From positions 62,001-126,000 of the forward strand of contig NZ_JACKSH010000018.1 of NCBI RefSeq assembly GCF_025821625.1: 64,000 nt of DNA, in the 5' to 3' direction. This DNA comes from Mycolicibacterium pyrenivorans (lineage in GTDB: Bacteria; Actinomycetota; Actinomycetes; Mycobacteriales; Mycobacteriaceae). The position numbers were made by a program, and so were the translations under genes. The first letter of the stretch is position 1. Every line of letters begins with the position of its first letter. Shown here piece after piece: positions 9,086 through 16,523 of the stretch. The notes beneath the pieces were generated by a model, which searched no databases, was not told the origin of the DNA, and saw only the letters and a program-made list of their open reading frames with translations.

Positions 9086-9105
9086 ACCTCAACTATGGTT
9101 GAGGT
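9086..9105. promoter_or_regulatory. SoxR-type operator between arcA and soxR
   Basis: ACCTCAACTATGGTTGAGGT is an uninterrupted palindrome apart from its six central bases. The half sites CCTCAA/TTGAGG are identical to those of the enterobacterial soxbox. It ends one base before the ATG chosen for soxR, so it must lie in a promoter serving soxR, arcA or both. Confidence 0.85.
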
Positions 9106-9106
9106 C

Positions 9107-9541
9107 ATGGACATGGCACACGAGCTGACGCCCGGTGAGATGTCGGTCCGCAGCGGGGTTGCGGTTTCGGCACTGCATTTCTACGAGCGCGAGGGCCTGA
9201 TCGCCAGCAGGCGAACCACCGGCAACCAGCGCAGGTACAGCCGCGACACCCTGCGACGGGTGGCCTTCATCCGGATGTCGCAGCGCCTCGGCATCCCGCT
9301 GTCGCGGATTCGCGACGCATTGTCGACGCTGCCGTCGGATCGCGTACCCACCAGCAAGGACTGGGCGCGTCTGTCCGCGGGCTGGCGGCAGGATATCGAC
9401 GACCGCATCGTGCATCTGCAGCGGTTGCGCGACAACCTCACCGGATGCATCGGCTGTGGGTGCCTCAGCCTGAAGGTCTGCGCGCTGGCCAACCCCGGGG
9501 ACGCGCTCGCCGGGCAAGGGCCCGGCGCCGTCCGGCTCTGA
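9107..9541 (+). CDS. soxR: redox-sensitive MerR-family regulator SoxR
   Basis: 144 residues from the ATG at 9107. An N-terminal MerR winged helix (residues about 8-75, with ALHFYEREGLI) is followed by a dimerisation helix and the SoxR [2Fe-2S] cluster motif C-x2-C-x-C-x5-C at Cys114, 117, 119 and 125 (CIGCGCLSLKVC). Oxidation of the cluster by redox-active compounds activates target promoters in this family. The start is placed just after the operator, and no Shine-Dalgarno is visible, so the transcript is probably leaderless. Upstream in-frame codons back to 9095 would run through the operator. No separate SoxS-type gene is nearby, as expected outside enterics. Confidence 0.93.
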   Translation: MDMAHELTPGEMSVRSGVAVSALHFYEREGLIASRRTTGNQRRYSRDTLRRVAFIRMSQRLGIPLSRIRDALSTLPSDRVPTSKDWARLSAGWRQDIDDRIVHLQRLRDNLTGCIGCGCLSLKVCALANPGDALAGQGPGAVRL

Positions 9542-9545
9542 GATT

Positions 9546-9561
9546 TCGAACGCCTGTGCGA
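9546..9561 (+). promoter_or_regulatory. LexA (SOS) box-like site upstream of alkB
   Basis: TCGAACGCCTGTGCGA matches the mycobacterial SOS box (TCGAAC, four bases, GTTCGA) at 11 of 12 half-site positions. It is followed immediately by TAGACT at 9562-9567, a good -10 element, placing transcription start at or next to the alkB ATG. LexA binding here would block the promoter. Confidence 0.6.
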
Positions 9562-9574
9562 TAGACTTTGGCTC

Positions 9575-10183
9575 ATGGAGCCGGCGCTGCAAAGCTCTCT
9601 GTTCGACCACGCCGACCGTCGCGACCTCGGCAACGGTGCGTGGCTGGAGGTTCGTTCCGGGTGGCTGTCCCCGCACACCTGTGACGATGCGCTGTTCGCC
9701 GAGTTGCGCGATTCGATCCCGTGGCGCGCCGAGCGCCGCCAGATGTACGACAGGGTGCTCGCGGTTCCCCGCCTGGTCAGCTTCATCGATTTCGCGGATC
9801 ACGCCGCGACGCCGCACCCGCGCCTCAAGCAACTCCGGCGACGACTCAACGATGCCTACGCCGGCGAACTCGGCGAACCGTTCGTCACGGCTGGGCTGTG
9901 CCTCTACCGCGACGGCAACGACAGCGTCGCCTGGCATGGCGACAACATCGGCCGCAGCAGCACTGAGGACACCATGGTCGCCATCGTGAGCCTCGGGGCC
10001 ACAAGGGTGTTCGCGTTACGGCCCCGGGGCGGCGGGCCCTCGCTGCGTCTGCGGCACGGCCATGGCGACCTGCTGGTGATGGGCGGATCGTGCCAGCGCA
10101 CGTGGGAGCATTCGATCCCGAAGACGGCCAGGCCCACCGGGCCGCGCATCAGCATCCAGTTCCGGCCCCACGACGTCCGCTGA
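9575..10183 (+). CDS. alkB: AlkB-type 2-oxoglutarate/Fe(II) dioxygenase, alkylated nucleic acid repair
   Basis: 202 residues, orthologous by position to Rv1000c. The double-stranded beta-helix dioxygenase core carries the iron ligands H121 and D123 (WHGD) and H179 (WEHS), with R191 in RISIQFR for 2-oxoglutarate binding. These enzymes oxidatively remove methyl groups from N1-methyladenine, N3-methylcytosine and related lesions. The N-terminal half holds the nucleotide-recognition lid. The ATG is only eight bases from a -10-like TAGACT, so it is probably leaderless. The LexA-like box fits damage induction. It ends two bases before the convergent lipoprotein gene. Confidence 0.9.
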   Translation: MEPALQSSLFDHADRRDLGNGAWLEVRSGWLSPHTCDDALFAELRDSIPWRAERRQMYDRVLAVPRLVSFIDFADHAATPHPRLKQLRRRLNDAYAGELGEPFVTAGLCLYRDGNDSVAWHGDNIGRSSTEDTMVAIVSLGATRVFALRPRGGGPSLRLRHGHGDLLVMGGSCQRTWEHSIPKTARPTGPRISIQFRPHDVR

Positions 10184-10185
10184 GC

Positions 10186-10860
10186 TCAGCCCTTCACCAG
10201 GTCGACCGCCTGAGTGACGAGGTCACGCGCCCGCTGCGTGTCGACCTGGGCGACGGGCTTGTCGGCGATCACGAGCGGGTTGGCGGTCACGATGACGATG
10301 AAGTTGCCGAAGTTGGCGACGTAGTTGTAGATCTCGCCGGTCCGCGGCCCCTCTGGCGTGGCGGTCCGCAGGACGCGGTGGGTGCCGACGGTGTGCACTC
10401 CGTCGATCTGCGGCGCGTCGACGACCTCGACCTCGCCGCGGACCCCGGCTCCGGTGAACGTCACCTTCCGGCACTGTTCGGCGGGCGTGTTCACCGGTAC
10501 CGGCTCGGAGGTCTCGACCGCGATGACGATGAAGCGGACGCCCTCCCCCTCCGCCGTGGTCGCCGCCATGTTGCCCTGGACTCCCTGCGGGAGCGTTTCC
10601 CGGCTGGCCGACTTGCCGCAGTCGGCGGGATCGAAGGCCAGGCCGGGGGGCAGCGTCTGCGGCCCGAGGAGCCGCGGATCGATCGCCGCCGGTCCGACGG
10701 TCTCGACCATGAACGGCGGCGCGAAACTGGACTCGAGCTCGCCGACGTTGGCGATGTCGGCCTGCGAGAGATCCTCCGCCTCCCCCGGACCACAACCGGT
10801 CACCAGCCCGACGCACGCCGCCAGGGCCGGCGCGGCGCGGATGATCTTCGCGTTGGACAT
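10186..10860 (-). CDS. DUF5642-type lipoprotein
   Basis: 224 residues with a signal peptide ending in lipobox GLVTGC, so it should be lipidated on the cysteine and displayed on the outer face of the plasma membrane. The rest is one predicted globular domain (about residues 40-224) found in mycobacterial lipoproteins such as Rv0999, which sits at the same place. Function is not known. The ATG at 10860 is preferred over the one three codons upstream because it gives a standard n-region. It is a divergent paralogue of the next upstream gene (10889-11548) on the same strand. Confidence 0.75.
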   Translation of the reverse strand: MSNAKIIRAAPALAACVGLVTGCGPGEAEDLSQADIANVGELESSFAPPFMVETVGPAAIDPRLLGPQTLPPGLAFDPADCGKSASRETLPQGVQGNMAATTAEGEGVRFIVIAVETSEPVPVNTPAEQCRKVTFTGAGVRGEVEVVDAPQIDGVHTVGTHRVLRTATPEGPRTGEIYNYVANFGNFIVIVTANPLVIADKPVAQVDTQRARDLVTQAVDLVKG

Positions 10861-10888
10861 CGCCGCCAATGTACCTGCGCCACCCGCC

Positions 10889-11548
10889 TCAACCCCGCAG
10901 CGACGACACGACCGCGGTCAGCAGGCCCGCCGCGAAGTCGGCCTCCAGCGCGGGATAGGGCGAGCCGGGATCGGTGACGACGGCAACCAGGCAGACGTAT
11001 TCGTCCAGATAGGCGACGAACGTCTCTGCGTGCGAACGTGTTTCCGTACCACCCTCGACGACCGTGGTCGCGGCGGTGCTCATCGCGACGGTCTGCGCCG
11101 CATCGACGGCAGGCCCGGTCCGCCCCGACACCGTCCCGGTCGTGTGGCCCGAGCTCACCGTCCACTGCGGGCACTCGGCGAGCAGCACGGCGGTGGGCGT
11201 CTCGGGAGGCACCGCCCGGCTCACCACGGCGTAGACGATCCCTCCGGGCCCCGACGCCGACCACCCCCTGGTGGTCGCGGGGTCGACGGCGGGGGCCGAC
11301 AGCGCCCCGCACTGCGGCGGCTCGGAAACCGCCGCATCGCCGAAGCCCCACAACGTGATCGGCGCGGGCGATCCGCTGTATCCGGCGACCTCGTAGCCGT
11401 CGGGCAACTGGTCGCGGGACCGCTCGATCCTGGCCGGATTGATCTCGACGGCGCGCGCTGTCGTCGTCGACGACGGGGGCGCGGGTTCGGGTGGCGTGCC
11501 GCAGGCGGCGCACAGCACCGCCAGTGCGCAGACGGCGAACACCCTCAC
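10889..11548 (-). CDS. DUF5642-type lipoprotein, second copy
   Basis: 219 residues with a short signal peptide and lipobox VLCAAC, followed by a proline/threonine-rich linker (residues about 18-35), typical of mycobacterial lipoproteins and a likely O-mannosylation target. The globular part ends with an AVVSSLRG tail comparable to the DLVTQAVDLVKG end of the downstream paralogue, and both share a GDA/GxGxxV layout. GTG start at 11548. It is transcribed toward the 10186-10860 gene with a 28-base gap, probably as one operon. Role unknown. Confidence 0.72.
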   Translation of the reverse strand: MRVFAVCALAVLCAACGTPPEPAPPSSTTTARAVEINPARIERSRDQLPDGYEVAGYSGSPAPITLWGFGDAAVSEPPQCGALSAPAVDPATTRGWSASGPGGIVYAVVSRAVPPETPTAVLLAECPQWTVSSGHTTGTVSGRTGPAVDAAQTVAMSTAATTVVEGGTETRSHAETFVAYLDEYVCLVAVVTDPGSPYPALEADFAAGLLTAVVSSLRG

Positions 11549-11593
11549 GGCCCGTTGATACCACGCCGTCGCCGCCGGGAGCCGTCGCGACGC

Positions 11594-13129
11594 TCAGGCC
11601 GCGTCGGCCTCGTCATCGCCGGCATCCTCGGTCGCGGCGGACGAGTCGGTGTCCGCAGTGTCGGCGGCGGACTCCTCCTCGGCTTCGTCGGGCGGTGTCG
11701 ACACCTCAGGGTCGAGTTCGTCGGCAGCGTCGCCGGTGTCTTCGATGTCGTCAGCCGGGTCGATGACCGCGGGCTCGTCGATCGGGGGCGCGACAGGCTC
11801 GGCGGGCTCGACCGGCCCGACGGGATCGGCGGATGCGGTGTCGGTGAGGGTTTCGGTGCCGGATCGGGTGTCGCTGTCGGAGGCCTCCGACGACGGAACA
11901 GCTTCCGGCTCAGGCGATTCCGGGCCCACACGCTGAGATGCCGTGTCCGGCGGCGCTGCGACATCGGCGGCGTCGGGCAGGTCCGGCCCCCCGACGCCGT
12001 AGGCGCCCGGCGCCTGGGTGCCGAGCACCCGGTGCAGGCCGAATCCCTCGAAGAGGTTGTCGACGGCAACCGGCAGCGACTTGAGCAGGTTCGCCGTCAG
12101 CCCGAACAGGTCGTGGGTCGGCCACCAGCTGAACGGAGTCGGCGTGCCCGGGCCGATCTCGCGCTCGTAGGCATCCTCGATGAGGACCCGCAACGGTGCG
12201 TCGAGCGCCTTGAGGATCGGTTTCGGCACGAACAACGCCAGCGGTTGGAGCAGCGGCACGATGTCGGTCTCGATCAGGTAGTAGGTCGTGTCGCCTTCTC
12301 GACCCTGGTACCGCGCCTGCTCGAACGGCACGTCGACGGTGGGGCTGTGCAGCAGGGCATAACCCAGCAGCGCGTTGACCAACGCGATCAGGTTCAGCGG
12401 ACGGACCGGGAAATCTCCACCGAGGCCGTCGTACTGCCTGGCGACGTCGACCGTGGGGTTCACGTACCTTCCGTCGGGCAACTGGGCGCTGTCGGTCGGT
12501 GATGCGCCGGTGAACGAGATGCCCATGATCGGAATGGTCGGCCAGCCCTCGCCGCGCATCAGCACGCCACCGTTGGGCCGCATCGGGTTGGCGACCAGCA
12601 TGAACGGAATGACCGGGTCGCCGGGCTCGTACCCGTCGATCAGATTCTGTTTGGCCAGCGAGGCGATGATCGCGCTCTGCGAGAACCCGAACACCATCAA
12701 CGCATCCTCGGGCGTCGGCGCGACCGAGCCGACTTCCGCCGCCGCGGCGGGGTCGTCGTTGACCACACAGCCGGCGTCGGCCGACAGACACAGGTGCAGG
12801 TTGGCCAGACCCAACGCGACGGATTCGTCGAGGGTGAGCCGGCCGAGCGGGAAGAACTCCTCCGGGGTGAACACGGCGACGGCGTTGTCCAGCGGGTCCC
12901 CGAAAGCCGAATCGAGGTGATTGCTCACCGCGTTGTCGAGGTAGGAGGCGACGAAATCCGGCTTGTCGGCAGGCCCCATCAGCGAGTGAAAGGTGCCGCC
13001 CATGACGAGCGCACTGGTGTTCGCCGCCAGCAACGGTATTGCGGTGGCCATCGCCCACGACGCCGACACCGCCAGGACGCTGCCTAACGCGAGGAAGATC
13101 GCCGCGACAGAACGAATTACCGGCTGCAT
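11594..13129 (-). CDS. secreted PE-PPE domain hydrolase-like protein
   Basis: 511 residues. A signal peptide (about 1-30) leads into a PE-PPE serine alpha/beta-hydrolase domain (about 35-330) with the nucleophile motif GFSQSA. It is not fused to PE or PPE N-terminal helices. Proteins of this fold act as esterases or trehalose-ester lipases in mycobacteria. The last 150 residues are acidic, Pro/Ala/Glu/Asp-rich and probably disordered, possibly surface-exposed. ATG at 13129 is preceded by AAAGGTGGG. It stands divergent from the LpqT-like lipoprotein gene. Substrate unknown; activity is inferred from the fold. Confidence 0.8.
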   Translation of the reverse strand: MQPVIRSVAAIFLALGSVLAVSASWAMATAIPLLAANTSALVMGGTFHSLMGPADKPDFVASYLDNAVSNHLDSAFGDPLDNAVAVFTPEEFFPLGRLTLDESVALGLANLHLCLSADAGCVVNDDPAAAAEVGSVAPTPEDALMVFGFSQSAIIASLAKQNLIDGYEPGDPVIPFMLVANPMRPNGGVLMRGEGWPTIPIMGISFTGASPTDSAQLPDGRYVNPTVDVARQYDGLGGDFPVRPLNLIALVNALLGYALLHSPTVDVPFEQARYQGREGDTTYYLIETDIVPLLQPLALFVPKPILKALDAPLRVLIEDAYEREIGPGTPTPFSWWPTHDLFGLTANLLKSLPVAVDNLFEGFGLHRVLGTQAPGAYGVGGPDLPDAADVAAPPDTASQRVGPESPEPEAVPSSEASDSDTRSGTETLTDTASADPVGPVEPAEPVAPPIDEPAVIDPADDIEDTGDAADELDPEVSTPPDEAEEESAADTADTDSSAATEDAGDDEADAA

Positions 13130-13342
13130 ACCCGACCCACCTTTGCACAAGCAGCAAACCGATGATGCACCTGAATGCGGCGCCGCCGGAGCGAAATGAC
13201 CAATTCGACACATCTGACCGAGCGGATTCGTGTGCCTTATCCGTGAGATCTCCGTTCCTGGCGGTTATGCTGCGTCGCGATCCGGCCTTTGGTCGCGCGC
13301 AGACGGCGTCGACGCCACGGGGCCGACGAAACAGGAGACGAC

Positions 13343-14038
13343 ATGACCATCCCCATGCGGGCAGGCGTCATCGCCATCGCGGCCGTCGCACTCGGAATCG
13401 GCCTCTCGGGCTGCGGGTCGGACACCCAGACAGAGGAGTCGACCGCCACGTCGGCGACGGAGTCCGAGACAACCTCGAGCGAGGCGCCCCCCACGTCGGC
13501 CGAGGCCGCTGGGCCGGCGAAAACGATCGTCGACTACATCAAAGAGAACAACATCACCGAGGCCCCGGTGAAGCGCGGCGATCCAGGCGCCCCGACCATC
13601 GACCTGCCCTTCCCTGACGGCTGGGAGGACATGGGCCCCAACACTCCTGAATGGGCGTACGGCGGCATCGTGTTCACCGCCGACCCGGCGATGGCCCAGG
13701 ATCCGCCGACGATCATCGCGATCGTCTCCAAGCTGACCGGCAATGTCGACCCGGCCAAGATCCTCGAGTACGCGCCGGGTGAGATCCAGAACCTGGAAGG
13801 CTTCGAGGGGCCCGACACGGGTCAGCCCGGCGAGCTCAGCGGGTTCGACGCCACACAGATCGGCGGCATGTACGTCAGAGACGGCGTGACCCGGATGATC
13901 GCACAGAAGACCGTGGTGATCCCCGGCCAGGACGGCCTCTATGTGTTGCAGCTCAACGCCGACGGCACCGAGGACCAGGCGATGCCGCTGATGGACGCCA
14001 CCGCCGCCATCGACGAGCAGGCCAAGATCACGCCCTGA
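13343..14038 (+). CDS. LpqN/LpqT-family lipoprotein
   Basis: 231 residues. Signal peptide with lipobox GLSGC at residues 20-24, then a Thr/Ser/Glu-rich linker to about residue 55, then the Lpp-LpqN domain (KTIVDYIKENNITEAPVKRGD marks its start in the family, quoted here in part: DYIKENNITE). Relatives LpqT (Rv1016c) and LpqN (Rv0583c) are cell-envelope lipoproteins; LpqN has been linked to mycolate transfer and cell-wall assembly. ATG at 13343 follows a clear CAGGAGACG ribosome site. Convergent with the AroE-like gene after nine bases. Confidence 0.85.
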   Translation: MTIPMRAGVIAIAAVALGIGLSGCGSDTQTEESTATSATESETTSSEAPPTSAEAAGPAKTIVDYIKENNITEAPVKRGDPGAPTIDLPFPDGWEDMGPNTPEWAYGGIVFTADPAMAQDPPTIIAIVSKLTGNVDPAKILEYAPGEIQNLEGFEGPDTGQPGELSGFDATQIGGMYVRDGVTRMIAQKTVVIPGQDGLYVLQLNADGTEDQAMPLMDATAAIDEQAKITP

Positions 14039-14047
14039 TCCGGGGTT

Positions 14048-14854
14048 TCAGGCCCTCGACAACGCGGACGCCTCGGCGATCTGCTCCGGGGTAGGGCGCA
14101 CCCCGGTGTAGCGCTCGAACTGTTCGGCGGCCTGCAGCGCGATCACCTGCGCGCCGGTGATGACGTCGACGCCCGCGGCGCGCGCCGCGGTGATCAGCGG
14201 GGTCTCGGAAGGCAGCGCAACCACGTCGAACACGGTGTGCGCCCTGCGGATTGTCTCGTCGGCGAACGCGACGTCGTGTTCTTCGGTCCCACCGGCCATG
14301 CCGATCGGGGTGACGTTGACGATGACGTCCGCAGTGCGCGCACCGACGTCTCCGGCGTACTCGTAGCCGAGCCGATCGGCCAGCGCCGGTCCGGCCACCG
14401 GGTTACGCGCGACGACAACACCGGAAGCGAAACCGCGGTCGGCGAACGCGGACCCGACAGCACTGGCCATGCCGCCGCTTCCCCGGATCAACACCGTCTG
14501 CTGCGTGGTCAGCCCGTGTTCATCGATAAGCTGTTGCACCGCAAGGTAATCGGTGTTGGACGCGGTGAGCCGGCCGTCATCGTTGACGATCGTGTTGACC
14601 GCCTGGATCGCCGACGCCGACGGTTCGACCTCGTCCACGAGGCTCAGCACGTCCTCCTTGAACGGCATCGACACCGAACAACCACGGATTCCCAGCGCAC
14701 GCACCCCTGCCATCGCGGCGACGATGTCGGTGGTGGTGAACGCCTTGTAGACGAAGTCGAGGCCGAGCACCTCGTAGAGGTGGTTGTGAAAGCGCGTGCC
14801 GATGTTGCTCGGCCGCCCCGCCAGCGAGATGCACAGCCGGGTGTCCTTACTCAA
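14048..14854 (-). CDS. shikimate dehydrogenase-like protein (AroE-like)
   Basis: 268 residues. It has the AroE two-domain layout: an N-terminal substrate domain with catalytic lysine (SMPFKED) and aspartate (NTDY), then a Rossmann NADP domain (RGSGGMASAV) and the closing VIALQAAEQFERYTG helix. It may reduce 3-dehydroshikimate, but because mycobacteria keep their housekeeping aroE elsewhere (Rv2552c), this is probably a paralogue of different specificity. The TTG at 14854 is chosen for its AGGAGG site six bases upstream; a GTG at 14881 that starts a repeat unit is in frame and would add nine residues. It is linked to patA through minicistron repeats. Confidence 0.82.
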   Translation of the reverse strand: MSKDTRLCISLAGRPSNIGTRFHNHLYEVLGLDFVYKAFTTTDIVAAMAGVRALGIRGCSVSMPFKEDVLSLVDEVEPSASAIQAVNTIVNDDGRLTASNTDYLAVQQLIDEHGLTTQQTVLIRGSGGMASAVGSAFADRGFASGVVVARNPVAGPALADRLGYEYAGDVGARTADVIVNVTPIGMAGGTEEHDVAFADETIRRAHTVFDVVALPSETPLITAARAAGVDVITGAQVIALQAAEQFERYTGVRPTPEQIAEASALSRA

Positions 14855-15943
<1,089 letters not shown>

Positions 15944-16063
15944 TTACGGCGGCTTGTGATGGCGGGCAAGAACCCGGGCGCGGCGACCTGCGCGTCTGAT
16001 CTCCGGACGAAGTCGTGATCACCCCGGACCCGCTATTGTCGCCGCAATCACGGTCTTCGGGAA

Positions 16064-16414
16064 TCAGCTATGCGCTGCGTCGAATGCTTCGACAATCTCA
16101 GATTTAATGCGCCCGCGATCCGCGACCTCGTGCCCATTCTTACGAGCCCAGTCACGAATCGCCGCCAGTTGCTCCGGTGACGACTTGCCGCTGCCGTTGA
16201 GCTTTGCGCGGCGAGCGCGACCACCACTTCGAACCTTCGCCGCCGCATCGATGTACGGCTTCAGCGCCTTTTCGAGTTTGGCGATATTCGCCGCGGATAG
16301 GTCGATTTGATAGTCCGCCCTGCGAAACGAGAAATCAACCCGCTCACCACCGCCCTCGCGGATTTCAGATCCGTCAATATCATCGATCAGTTGGCGGACG
16401 ATTACCTCGGCCAT
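16064..16414 (-). CDS. lsr2: Lsr2-family nucleoid-associated protein (paralogue)
   Basis: 116 residues. The N-terminal dimerisation domain (about 1-60, IRQLIDDIDGSE-type beginning and VDFSFRRADYQIDLS) is joined by a basic linker to the C-terminal DNA-binding domain with the AT-hook-like RGR at about residue 102 in VADRGRIK. Lsr2 silences AT-rich, often horizontally acquired DNA by binding the minor groove. The main mycobacterial lsr2 is at another locus, so this is likely a second copy. It has a GAGGAG ribosome site and sits in unusually AT-rich flanks, with a 14-base palindrome just upstream suggesting its own regulation. Confidence 0.88.
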   Translation of the reverse strand: MAEVIVRQLIDDIDGSEIREGGGERVDFSFRRADYQIDLSAANIAKLEKALKPYIDAAAKVRSGGRARRAKLNGSGKSSPEQLAAIRDWARKNGHEVADRGRIKSEIVEAFDAAHS

Positions 16415-16436
16415 AACAGCTCCTCATCGAACTTAA

Positions 16437-16450
16437 TTACTGGCCAGTAA
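16437..16450. promoter_or_regulatory. palindrome upstream of lsr2 paralogue
   Basis: TTACTGGCCAGTAA is a perfect 14-base palindrome 23 bases before the lsr2 ATG, in AT-rich sequence between lsr2 and the 3' end of the sulfatase gene. Its size and position fit a repressor operator; the binding protein is unknown. Confidence 0.5.
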
Positions 16451-16523
16451 CACTACCATTGAATTTCGGTAATGACTCTCACCGATTTTGATCGGATAGG
16501 CCATTAACCCGGCATCAATCGAT

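Noticed and set aside
10358..12502. 714-codon open frame on the plus strand
   Set aside because: Arg/Gly-rich, low-complexity translation lying antisense to two lipoprotein genes and the PE-PPE gene; a GC-driven shadow frame.
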